A stretch of DNA of 64,000 nt from Kocuria subflava (GTDB lineage: Bacteria; Actinomycetota; Actinomycetes; Actinomycetales; Micrococcaceae): contig NZ_JAAVUN010000005.1 of assembly GCF_012163155.1 (NCBI RefSeq), positions 1-64,000 on the forward strand, in the 5' to 3' direction. How positions within the stretch are numbered: position 1 is the stretch's first letter; each line of letters begins with the position of its first letter. The notes beneath the pieces were generated by a model. The model ran no database searches. It was given only the letters and a program-made list of their open reading frames with translations, and was not told the DNA's origin. A program made the position numbers and the translations under genes. Below, in pieces: positions 47,678 through 55,528 of this stretch.

Positions 47678-48478
47678 TCAGTCGTCTTTTAGCAGTCTCT
47701 GGAGCATGGCCCGTCGTCGCTTGCGTTCGATCTCCGGATCCGTTTGCTGGATGAACTCTGTGGCATTGAACCCGTCGCCACGCCGCCTGTTCTGCGGCGG
47801 TTCAAGGCCTTCGATCAGGAGTGCCTCCATGGTCACAACCAACATGGACACCCCGAACTGTGCACTGCTCGGGATGGCCCCTAGCCGGCCGTCCGGCCTC
47901 ACGGCTCGGACGCCGAACCAGGAAAACCGGTCCCACCGTCCGCTGAGCCGATCACGCGTGTGTTCCCACAGTCTGGGCCCCAAACGAGCCTCGGTGATCC
48001 TACCCACGTAAATGACCCGCTCTCCGGAGTAGAGAATATAGACGCCCACCTGTTCGGCAAAGTTGATGGAGTCGGATGCTTTGAGCTGGGCACCCCATAG
48101 GCTCGATCCGCGCTGTTCCCAGTCCACTTCGTCACGCCGCCAGAACATGCCAAAAGCGTTGAGAAATCCTGTCTCTGGATCAGAAGAATCCTCGGAATCC
48201 GTGGTCTCACTCTGCTGCGTTGGCGGAACCGTTGAGGCGTCTGTCGCGGCCAACTCCGATGTGCGAGATGCCAACGTGTAGACACCCCGGTCAACTCGAA
48301 CCACCTCTTCCACCAGTTGCTGGGACAGAACTGCGGCAACAGTGGCTGCGGGGGTGGCACCGGTGCTGCGTCGGTAATCGTTGTCAATGATGTGTTGGGC
48401 AATCTCGGCGTAGTGAAGCGGTCCTTCGGACTCGCTCAGAACTCTCCGGACGGCTGCTCGCCACGTCATCTCAGTCAT
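47678..48478 (-). CDS. HARE-HTH plus GIY-YIG nuclease-like protein
   Basis: A 266-aa protein. Residues about 4-72 resemble the HARE-HTH domain (TWRAAVRRVLSESEGPLHYAE to RVDRGVYTLAS). An acidic Ser/Thr linker follows. Residues about 143-232 have the GIY-YIG nuclease pattern: GVY (145-147), YVG (157-159), Arg165, His173, Glu218 and Asn230. The catalytic set appears complete. HARE-HTH domains are often joined to restriction-type nucleases, so DNA cleavage in defence or mobility is plausible but unproven. No methyltransferase is adjacent. 66-bp palindromic elements lie on both sides. Confidence 0.75.
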   Translation of the reverse strand: MTEMTWRAAVRRVLSESEGPLHYAEIAQHIIDNDYRRSTGATPAATVAAVLSQQLVEEVVRVDRGVYTLASRTSELAATDASTVPPTQQSETTDSEDSSDPETGFLNAFGMFWRRDEVDWEQRGSSLWGAQLKASDSINFAEQVGVYILYSGERVIYVGRITEARLGPRLWEHTRDRLSGRWDRFSWFGVRAVRPDGRLGAIPSSAQFGVSMLVVTMEALLIEGLEPPQNRRRGDGFNATEFIQQTDPEIERKRRRAMLQRLLKDD

Positions 48479-48514
48479 GATCTGAGCCTAACGAAACTCC
48501 TGAGGCCGCCCCCG

Positions 48515-48580
48515 GCAACTTGGGCACGGAAAAATACTCGCCGCGTCAGTCTCAGCGCATTTTTCCGTGCCCAAGTTGGT
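48515..48580. repeat. 66-bp palindromic element, copy 2
   Basis: Arms 48516-48535 and 48559-48578 are perfect over 20 bp with a 23-nt loop. The element is a direct copy of that at 47600-47665, with two substitutions. It lies just downstream of the broken LysR gene and 36 bp upstream of the HARE-HTH/GIY-YIG start. Confidence 0.85.
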
Positions 48581-48612
48581 GACTGGGTTGGCGCCCGCCG
48601 TGGGCGGTGGGT

Positions 48613-49523
48613 TCAGTCCACAAGTTCCTGCCGGTAGCGCAGCATGGCCTCCACAAAGGATGACTGGATGGGAGACCCCTTGTGGTCGGCCCGAGTCAGC
48701 AGCAGGGCCTGGCGTTGCGCCCACGGCTGCGCGATCGGGTGCACCAGCTTGTCGGGTGCACCCAGGCGGCGGGCTGTGCCCTGCGGCAAGATGGCGGCAC
48801 CGGCACCCGTGCTGGCCACCGCATACACGGCACCCAGCGTGGGCAGGCGTACCCGATAGTCGGGCGTGACGCCCCGTTGGCTCAGATGCTCATCGATGTA
48901 ACTCTGCAGTGGAACACCCTCGGTCAGACCGATCATGGGGCCCCGGATGGCTGACTCAAACGGAGCTCCTGCGGCGTCGTCGTCGGAAACGGCACCACCG
49001 AGCAACTGGGGTGCGCACACAACGACGAGCGGGTCCGACGACAGCTGTTAGACGGACAGCCCCGGGTCCCGGGGCGGTACGGACACGACGCCCAGATCGG
49101 CGCCGCCGTCACGGACTCGCCGAGCCACCTCGGTGCTGGTGGTCTCCTCCAACGCAACGTGCAGGTCCGGGAACCGGGACATCGTGGAGGCCAGGAACTC
49201 GGTGAGGGCATCCATGGCGGAGGTGTTGCTGGCCAATCGAATGCGCCTGGACTCACCGTCCCTTTGGTGGCGCAGCTCCTGGAGAAGGTCATCTGCCTGA
49301 GCCATCATCAACCGGCCACGCTGCACGAACGCCTCCCCCGCAGGCGTGGGGGCCACACCGCCATGACCTCGTACCAGCAGCGTTACGCGAACCCCTTCTC
49401 CAGGGCAGTGATCCGGGAACTTGCTGCGGAGAGCGAGAGTCCTACGGCCTGGGCGCCGTCCGTGATGGAGCCCCGGTCCACGACGGCGACCAACAACTCC
49501 ACGTCTCGTGTCTCGATTCGCAT
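48613..49523 (-). pseudogene. Broken LysR-family regulator
   Basis: The pieces of one LysR regulator are all present but not in one frame. The HTH part (MRIETRDVELLVAVVDRGS to SRITALEKGF) ends at a stop at 49383. A one-base shift around 49385-49395 restores VTLLVRGHGGVAPTPAGEAF. An in-frame TAA at 49048-49050, in place of a sense codon, cuts the effector domain between GLSV and QLSSDPLVV. The remainder continues to 48613. The start has a good AAGGA site. It is divergent from the TSUP exporter gene and would have been its likely regulator. Two lesions make a sequencing error less likely. Confidence 0.85.
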
Positions 49524-49672
49524 GGGTGATCCTTCCGTCATCCCGAAGACCCCTTCGGATCCTAGCAAGCCAGATTCAGGCTCCACCTGCAGGGCTGAAA
49601 GGACGATACGGACGGCGCGGTGTCCTCAGACTGGCGCCCCAACGCACACATCAATGCGGAAGGAACCCGGGG

Positions 49673-50509
49673 ATGTCGATCGACTGGTTACAGGTCCTGG
49701 AATGGGCCGCGATTCTGGGTGCCTGTTTTCTGGCGGGCGGGATCAACGTGATTGTGGGCGCAGGAACCCTGGTGTCCTTCCCCATCCTGGTGTTCCTGGG
49801 CTTCCCACCATTGACCGCAACCATTGCCAACACGATCGGCATTGTCCCGGGCAGCCTGTCCGGAGTGGCGGTCTACCGGAGGGAACTGCGCACCCACATC
49901 AAGACAGTACGGATGCTGTTGCCGGCCTCCGCCATCGGAGGTGTCGCGGGAGCCACCCTGCTGCTGCACTTCTCCGCCGAAGTGTTCGCAACGGTCATCC
50001 CCTGGCTCATCGTCATCGGCACCATCCTGGTGATGGCGGGACCTGCCATCAAACGCCGCATCAGTACAGCGGGGCGGGACTCATCAGCAGGCATGGTCTC
50101 GTCAGCCGATCCGTCCATCCGCGGTGAGCCCCGGCCATTCGCCACGCGGACAGCCTTGGTTGCCTCCGTGACCGGCGCGTTCTTCCTGGGTGTTTACGGC
50201 GGCTATTTCAGCGCCGCCCAGGGCATCCTGCTCATTGCCCTGCTGGGGATCACATCGAGCCTGAGCATGCAGGAACTCAACGCGATCAAGAACCTGACCG
50301 TGGCGGCCGTCAACGTGATTGCCGCGAGTGTGTTCATCATCGTTTCCCCGGAGCTGATCTCCTGGCCCACGGTCGGCCTGATCGCCGTCGGCGCGACGTT
50401 GGGTGGCTTGGTGGGCGGCCGCTTTGCCCGCCGGCTTCCGGCGGGGTTGTTCAGGGTGTTCGTCGTGGTCATCGGTGTGGCCACCGTGGTGGTCATGACT
50501 GTCAGATGA
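49673..50509 (+). CDS. TauE/SafE-family (TSUP) sulfite/sulfonate exporter-like permease
   Basis: A 278-aa membrane protein of the TSUP family with eight predicted segments in two halves. Each half carries the family Gly-rich motif: GGINVIVGAGTLVSFPIL at the start and GVYGGYFSAAQGILLIALL in the second half. Members export sulfite, sulfoacetate or other anions; the substrate is unknown here. The ATG at 49673 follows AAGGAA. The divergent LysR gene is broken, so control may be lost. Confidence 0.88.
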   Translation: MSIDWLQVLEWAAILGACFLAGGINVIVGAGTLVSFPILVFLGFPPLTATIANTIGIVPGSLSGVAVYRRELRTHIKTVRMLLPASAIGGVAGATLLLHFSAEVFATVIPWLIVIGTILVMAGPAIKRRISTAGRDSSAGMVSSADPSIRGEPRPFATRTALVASVTGAFFLGVYGGYFSAAQGILLIALLGITSSLSMQELNAIKNLTVAAVNVIAASVFIIVSPELISWPTVGLIAVGATLGGLVGGRFARRLPAGLFRVFVVVIGVATVVVMTVR

Positions 50510-50669
50510 CGCCGGTTGGTGTATGTGACCAGCTATTTGGGCTCAACGGAGAGCGGCACGCAATGGCCGTGACCGGTGTGGATCTGGACCCTGTGCTCGT
50601 TGCAGCAGGTGGGTCGGCTCTGGACAATGATGCTTGGTGTTCGTACTCCTTACCTGTCACCATGTGGCC

Positions 50670-50876
50670 ATGGCAGTCAGGGAACGTGTTCGAGAGGACC
50701 GTCACCGGATGCATGCACGCGGTTACCACCCGGTGCAGATCTGGGTGCCCGATGTACGCAGCGAACAGTTCGCTCACGAGGCGGACCTTCAAGCAGCGGC
50801 GGTTGCGGACGCCAACCAGCGCAACGGACACCAGAATTTCATCGAAGCTGTCTCGGTCGAGCAGGACCGGGAGTGA
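50670..50876 (+). CDS. Orphan MazE-like antitoxin (DUF3018 type)
   Basis: A 68-aa protein. RHRMHARGYHPVQIWVPDVRS and the Ala-rich helix AHEADLQAAAVADAN match the DUF3018/MazE-like antitoxin group. The ATG at 50670 has no strong ribosome-binding site; a TTG at 50634 is in frame. A toxin gene should overlap its stop. A GTG does overlap it (GTGA), but that frame stops after ten codons at 50905. No MazF sequence is found in the 62 bp before mutM ends, so the toxin appears lost. Confidence 0.7.
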   Translation: MAVRERVREDRHRMHARGYHPVQIWVPDVRSEQFAHEADLQAAAVADANQRNGHQNFIEAVSVEQDRE

Positions 50877-50938
50877 AACTCGGCGTGGTCAGGCCATCGG
50901 GCTGAAGCCGCCGAACGTGGTCCTACGCACCGCACAAC

Positions 50939-51919
50939 TCAGAACCGTGCGTTGCGCGGCTTCCGCTGGCAGCAGTTGCAGCGGAAGGACGAGCGGTTCA
51001 TGAACTGCTCCCGCACAATCAACCCGTCCCGGCCGGCGGCAGCACACCGCGGGCATGGATTGCCCGTCTGCCCGTAGGCGTTCAGGGACAGCGCAAAGTA
51101 CCCGGACTCACCGTTCACGTTGACGTACAGGGAGTCAAAGCTGGTGCCGCCCGCCTCCAACGCCCGGGTCATCACGTTTTGCACGGCCTCCAGCACCCGT
51201 CGGGTCTCGGTCCGGGTCAGGGTTTCCGTGGGCCGGGCGTAGTGCAGCCGCGCCTCCCACAGGGCCTCGTCCACGTAGATGTTGCCGATCCCGGACACCA
51301 ATCCCTGGTCCAGCAGCGCCCGTTTGATACCGGTTCTACGACGACGCAGGCGATCGTGCACGGCGTCGATGTCAAAGGCCGGATCCAACGGATCGCGGGC
51401 AATATGAGCGGCGTGCTGCGGGATCAAGGCGTCCCCACGCAGCCCGCGGCCCGCTGCAGCCCCATCCGCGGTGGGAACCAGGTCGTCGATGAACAACCCA
51501 CCAAAAATCCGCTGGTCCACAAACCGCAGTTCGGTCGGCAACTGATCGCCAGGATTCTCGGGGTCCGAGGCTTCGGACAGGGTCAGGCGGATGCGCAGGT
51601 GCCGGTCATCCGGCAATCCCGCGTCCTTGATGAGCATCTGCCCTGACATCCCCAGATGGGCCATGAGCGCCAGAGTGGGAGAATCGCCGGACCCCATAGA
51701 GTCAGTCTCCGGTGCACCCAACGGCATCCACAGAAACTTTCCGCGCCGCACCACGTCCAACACGCGGCACCCGGCCAGATCCTGGACAAAAGCCTCAGGG
51801 CCGTCCGTGTGGCGGCGTACCGAGCGAGCTTCCAACACCTGGACATCCTCAATCACCCGGCCGGCAACCCATTGGGCCAGGCCTCTGCGGACCACTTCCG
51901 CTTCAGGCAGTTCCGGCAC
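50939..51919 (-). CDS. mutM: Formamidopyrimidine-DNA glycosylase (Fpg/MutM)
   Basis: A 326-aa base-excision repair enzyme for 8-oxoguanine. The mature N-terminus [12 protein letters not shown] provides catalytic Pro and Glu. [18 protein letters not shown] is the helix-two-turn-helix. The C-terminal zinc finger uses CPRC and CNCC. The stretch [13 protein letters not shown] and other inserts make it longer than the usual 270-290 aa. The GTG start is 3 nt after the rnc stop, so the two are coupled. Confidence 0.95.
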   Translation of the reverse strand: MPELPEAEVVRRGLAQWVAGRVIEDVQVLEARSVRRHTDGPEAFVQDLAGCRVLDVVRRGKFLWMPLGAPETDSMGSGDSPTLALMAHLGMSGQMLIKDAGLPDDRHLRIRLTLSEASDPENPGDQLPTELRFVDQRIFGGLFIDDLVPTADGAAAGRGLRGDALIPQHAAHIARDPLDPAFDIDAVHDRLRRRRTGIKRALLDQGLVSGIGNIYVDEALWEARLHYARPTETLTRTETRRVLEAVQNVMTRALEAGGTSFDSLYVNVNGESGYFALSLNAYGQTGNPCPRCAAAGRDGLIVREQFMNRSSFRCNCCQRKPRNARF

Positions 51920-51922
51920 GGG

Positions 51923-52759
51923 TCACCCTTGAGAGTCTCCGGTGGAGGGCGCGCCGGTTCCGCGTCGGGCTCGCCGGGAGGTCTTACGCGCAGAAGGAGC
52001 CGCGGTTTCAGATGCCTGCTCGGACCGAACCGGCGCGGATTCAGTGTCCGGGATGGGACACCCGTGGCCATCCGTCAACGTGGTACCCGTCAGATTGAGG
52101 TAGGCGGCAGCAGCAGCTCTCCGCTCAGCTTCTTTCTTGGACGTGCCCTCGCCGGTTCCGGCGTCGTCGTCGCCGATCACGCACGTGGCCACAAAGGCGC
52201 GGTTGTGATCAGGACCGGTGCCCACCACGGCATAGTGGACCAAACCCAGCTGCCGCATGGCCGCCAGCTCCTGGATCTCGGTCTTCCAGTCCCGGCCTTC
52301 GTGGATCACAAAGTCGTCTTCCAGCAGCGGCACGATCATCCCCAGCACAAAACGGCGGGCCCGCTCGATCCCGTGGGTCAGGTAGACGGCACCGATGATC
52401 GATTCCATGGTGTCGGCAAGGATGGAGGCTTTGTCGTGCCCGTCCGTGCGAACCTCACCCTTGCCCAGACGGATGAAGGACCCCAGCTCCAGGCCTCGCG
52501 CCAACTGCGCCAGGGTGCGGGTGGAGACCACGGAAGCCCGGATCTTGGCCAGCTCTCCTTCGGTGCGCTCCGGGTACCGCCGGTAGATCTCATCCGTCAC
52601 GGACAAACCGAGCACGGAATCCCCCAGGAACTCCAGGCGTTCGTTGTGCACCGTCCCCGGATGCTCGTAGGCGTAGGAACGGTGTGTCAGGGCAATGAGA
52701 AGCGTCTCGGCATCGATGTCGACGCCGAGACGCTTCTCAAGATCCTGAAATTCGTTCAC
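51923..52759 (-). CDS. rnc: Ribonuclease III
   Basis: A 278-aa double-strand-specific RNase for rRNA processing. The signature is RLEFLGDSVLGL, with the second acidic cluster in ILADTMESIIGAVYL. A dsRNA-binding domain (DWKTEIQELAAMRQLG to KKEAERRAAAAAYL) follows. A Ser/Thr/Arg-rich tail of about 55 residues is extra. It starts with GTG. It is in the rpmF-rnc-mutM order common in actinobacteria. Confidence 0.96.
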   Translation of the reverse strand: MNEFQDLEKRLGVDIDAETLLIALTHRSYAYEHPGTVHNERLEFLGDSVLGLSVTDEIYRRYPERTEGELAKIRASVVSTRTLAQLARGLELGSFIRLGKGEVRTDGHDKASILADTMESIIGAVYLTHGIERARRFVLGMIVPLLEDDFVIHEGRDWKTEIQELAAMRQLGLVHYAVVGTGPDHNRAFVATCVIGDDDAGTGEGTSKKEAERRAAAAAYLNLTGTTLTDGHGCPIPDTESAPVRSEQASETAAPSARKTSRRARRGTGAPSTGDSQG

Positions 52760-52764
52760 CGTTT

Positions 52765-52968
52765 TCAGGCGTCAGCTACCTTGCGGCCCTTGTACTCGTA
52801 GTACAGGGCGGTGCCGGCGGAATCGGTGACCAGCTTGGCCTGGTGCGGCAGGCTGTAAACGGTCTTGCCGTTTTCAACCGAACGGACCAGCTTGGGAGCC
52901 TTTGCCTTCCACTGTGAACGGCGCATGCGAGTGTTTGCACGCGAGAGCTTCCTCTTGGGAACAGCCAC
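52765..52968 (-). CDS. rpmF: 50S ribosomal protein L32, cysteine-free form
   Basis: A 67-aa L32 with the family N-terminus [21 protein letters not shown]. The second half ([18 protein letters not shown]) lacks the four zinc-binding cysteines found in zinc-ribbon L32, so it is a C-minus, zinc-independent form. It lies between DUF177 and rnc with 2- and 5-bp gaps. No second L32 is seen in the window. Confidence 0.95.
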   Translation of the reverse strand: MAVPKRKLSRANTRMRRSQWKAKAPKLVRSVENGKTVYSLPHQAKLVTDSAGTALYYEYKGRKVADA

Positions 52969-52970
52969 TG

Positions 52971-53561
52971 CTATCTCTCTTCTCTCGTGGTGTCGTGATC
53001 CTCACCGAACAGCCCCTCCAGGGCGCTCCAGCGCGGATCGAGCACTTCGTGTTGATGACCCGGGTTCTCATCCAGCCGCACACCGCATTGGGCGCACAAA
53101 CCTTCACAGCTGACCCGGCACACCGGTTGGAACTGCAGCTTGGTGATCGCTGCGTCCCGAAGCATGGGTTCCAGGTCGATGGACTCGTCCTGGACTTCGT
53201 ACATGTCGTCGGCCTCGTCGTCGTCCTCCGAAACTTCGGAAGGGGCGTCGAACAGGAAGAGTTCCTGCACTTCAACCACCAAGTGATCGGTGATCGGGTC
53301 AAGGCATCGACTGCACTGGCCTTCAAGGCTAATGGTCACGTCCCCGGAAACCAGGATTCCGTCATGGACGGATTCGAGTCTCAGATCGCAAACCATGTCG
53401 GAGCCTTCGGGGGCCCCGATCAGTGCGTTGCCGAAATCGCTCGGCGCGGGCACTGTCTCCTGCCAGGTGCGCATGGTTCCCGGACGGTGTTCCAAATCCC
53501 TGACGTTGATGGTCAAGGGTGTTGGGGTCGCGCGTACGATGATGAGCTCCTGTAGGTCCAA
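52971..53561 (-). CDS. YceD/DUF177 family protein
   Basis: A 196-aa protein of the DUF177 family, whose members affect 23S rRNA accumulation and are encoded beside rpm[11 protein letters not shown] and [18 protein letters not shown] hold paired cysteines that may bind zinc. An acidic stretch SEDDDEADD lies between them. The start is uncertain. A TTG at 53561 opens the frame, but the best ribosome-binding site (CAGGAG) lies inside it, at about codon 4, and points to codons that are not usual starts. Confidence 0.88.
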   Translation of the reverse strand: MDLQELIIVRATPTPLTINVRDLEHRPGTMRTWQETVPAPSDFGNALIGAPEGSDMVCDLRLESVHDGILVSGDVTISLEGQCSRCLDPITDHLVVEVQELFLFDAPSEVSEDDDEADDMYEVQDESIDLEPMLRDAAITKLQFQPVCRVSCEGLCAQCGVRLDENPGHQHEVLDPRWSALEGLFGEDHDTTREER

Positions 53562-53657
53562 TACCAGCCGCCCATCTTACTCGGTTGTCCTCTCATGGCT
53601 CAACCGTCAGCGTGCGGCGTGGCGAATCTCTCCTCCGGCAGGTGGCCAGCCCTGCCC

Positions 53658-54143
53658 TCACCGCGCTTTCAAGGCCGCCAGAACCGGTGCGGGCACAAAT
53701 GCCTCCACGTCCCCACCCAGAGCGTGAACCTCTTTGACCAAGCTGGAGGAGATGTGCAGCAACTCCGGATTGGCGGGCAGGAACACGGTTTCCACCTGCG
53801 TCAGCGCACGGTTCATGGCCGCCATGGGCAGTTCGTAGTCGTAATCCTGCCCGGAGCGGAGGCCCTTGACCAACGCCACAGCACCCCGGTCCGCCGCATA
53901 CCGTGCCAGAAGCCCCTGCTCCAGAGGTTCGACGACGACGCCGCTGATCCCCTCCAAGGACGCCTCCGCCAACTCGAGCCGCTGAGATCGGTCAAGAAAA
54001 TACGTCTTCTTGGGGTTGTCACTGACAGCCACCACAACTTCTTGGAACAGCATGGCCGCGCGGCGAATGATCTCCACGTGCCCACGATGGATGGGGTCGA
54101 AGGAGCCGGGGCAGATGGCGCGGCGGATGTGGTTCTGGGTCAT
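53658..54143 (-). CDS. coaD: Phosphopantetheine adenylyltransferase
   Basis: A 161-aa nucleotidyltransferase for the penultimate step of coenzyme A synthesis. The site CPGSFDPIHRGHVEII contains the HxGH motif as HRGH. ISSSLVKEV is the C-terminal ATP-binding segment. The ATG at 54143 gives a normal-length protein; a TTG at 54152 would add three residues. TAGCGT lies about 8 nt upstream of the ATG, so it may be leaderless. It is divergent from the aminotransferase gene. Confidence 0.95.
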   Translation of the reverse strand: MTQNHIRRAICPGSFDPIHRGHVEIIRRAAMLFQEVVVAVSDNPKKTYFLDRSQRLELAEASLEGISGVVVEPLEQGLLARYAADRGAVALVKGLRSGQDYDYELPMAAMNRALTQVETVFLPANPELLHISSSLVKEVHALGGDVEAFVPAPVLAALKAR

Positions 54144-54169
54144 GGTGCTCAACGCTAGCGTGCTGCAGC

Positions 54170-54197
54170 ATGACGTGGTGGGCAGAGTTCATAGACT
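54170..54197 (+). promoter_or_regulatory. Promoter of the aminotransferase gene
   Basis: ATGACG (54170-54175) and TAGACT (54192-54197) are separated by 16 bp and resemble -35 and -10 boxes. The ATG start lies 7 nt after the -10, so transcription probably begins at the start codon. Confidence 0.45.
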
Positions 54198-54204
54198 CGG
54201 GCAC

Positions 54205-55521
54205 ATGAACGCAGCCCACCAGAGCCCCGCCACCCTAATCGATACTCACCCTCCTGCCGAGCAGTCGGGACCTGCCGCACCGTGGAGGGCCATGGCAGCT
54301 GGTGGTGGCCTGTTGGATGCCTGCGGAGGATTCCGCTCCACCATTTTTGACGAAACTTCTGCGTTGGCTGCCCGCCATGAAGCCATCAACCTGGGGCAGG
54401 GATTCCCGGATCAGGACGGCCCCGCCCACATGGTGGCTGCTGCGCACCGCGCCCTTGATGCGGGCCTGAATCAGTACACGCCCGCTGTGGGATCCCCGCG
54501 CCTGCGCAAGGCCATTGCTGATCAGCAGGAACGAACCCAGGGACGCATTCTGGATCCCGAAACGCAGGTGCTGGTCACGGTGGGAGCCGCAGAAGGCCTC
54601 ACGGCCGCCCTGCTCTCCGTGGTGCGCGCCGGTGATGACGTGGTGGTGCTGGAGCCCTATTACGACCTCTATGCGGCCGTGGTCTCCTTCATCGGCGCCA
54701 CCCTGCGAACCATCCCCTTGCGCCCACCGCACTTCCGCCCGGAAGCCCAGGACATTCACAACGCCTTCAGTTCCCGCGCTACAGCGGTGTTGCTCAATGA
54801 CCCGCACAATCCCACCGGTACGGTCCTGGCCCCCGACGACGCCCGGTTGATCGCGCAGCTGGCCGTGGAACACGACGCCGTGATCATCACGGACGAGGTC
54901 TACGAACACCTGCGCTTTGTGGGCAACCACGTGTCAGTGGCGGCCACGAACAACCGTTCTCTCTTGGGCAGCGAACCCGCAGATCTGACGTTGGCCCACC
55001 AGGTTGCCGAACGAACGCTCGTGGTCTCATCGGCCTCCAAGACCCTGCGTGCCACGGGGTGGCGCATCGGTTGGGTGACCGGACCTGGGCACTTGATCAT
55101 CGGTGTGCGGGCGGTCAAGACCTATCTGACCCACTCCCCTGCAGCCCCGTTGCAGGACGCTGTGGCGGCCGGGCTGGAGGACAGCTGCCAATGGGTCCGT
55201 GATCTTGCCACCGAGCAGGGTGAACGCTCCCGGATGGTGGCTGAAACTCTGCATGAGCTGGGCCTGAGCGTGGCCGAACCATGCGGGTCCTACTACGTGG
55301 TGGCCGACTACTCCCCGCTGTACCAGCGCTGGGGTGTCTCAGACAGCACAGAACTCGCGGCGGCGTTGATCGAGAGGGCCGGTGTGGCTCTGTTGCCGAT
55401 CTCAGCTTTTGCCTCCCCGGTCAACGCCGGGCTCTACGACGGCTGGATGCGCGTTGCCGCCTGCAAGCAGACCGCCACCTTGGAGCAGGCCATGCAGCGA
55501 TTGCGCAAACACCTGCAGTGA
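54205..55521 (+). CDS. Pyridoxal-phosphate class I/II aminotransferase
   Basis: A 438-aa aminotransferase. INLGQGFPDQDGP, LNDPHNPTG, IITDEVYEHL and the Schiff-base Lys in VVSSASKTLRATGWRIGW are present. It resembles the KAT/YbdL/DapC-like group, which acts on methionine, kynurenine or succinyl-aminoketopimelate; the exact substrate is not decided. The ATG at 54205 has no ribosome-binding site but a promoter ending 7 nt upstream, so a leaderless mRNA is inferred. It lies between coaD and ugd and is alone on the plus strand. Confidence 0.88.
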   Translation: MNAAHQSPATLIDTHPPAEQSGPAAPWRAMAAGGGLLDACGGFRSTIFDETSALAARHEAINLGQGFPDQDGPAHMVAAAHRALDAGLNQYTPAVGSPRLRKAIADQQERTQGRILDPETQVLVTVGAAEGLTAALLSVVRAGDDVVVLEPYYDLYAAVVSFIGATLRTIPLRPPHFRPEAQDIHNAFSSRATAVLLNDPHNPTGTVLAPDDARLIAQLAVEHDAVIITDEVYEHLRFVGNHVSVAATNNRSLLGSEPADLTLAHQVAERTLVVSSASKTLRATGWRIGWVTGPGHLIIGVRAVKTYLTHSPAAPLQDAVAAGLEDSCQWVRDLATEQGERSRMVAETLHELGLSVAEPCGSYYVVADYSPLYQRWGVSDSTELAAALIERAGVALLPISAFASPVNAGLYDGWMRVAACKQTATLEQAMQRLRKHLQ

Positions 55522-55528
55522 GACACCC

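Noticed and set aside
50502-50831. 109-codon minus-strand frame opposite the MazE-like gene
   Set aside because: The translation shows no family features, while the plus strand matches an antitoxin.
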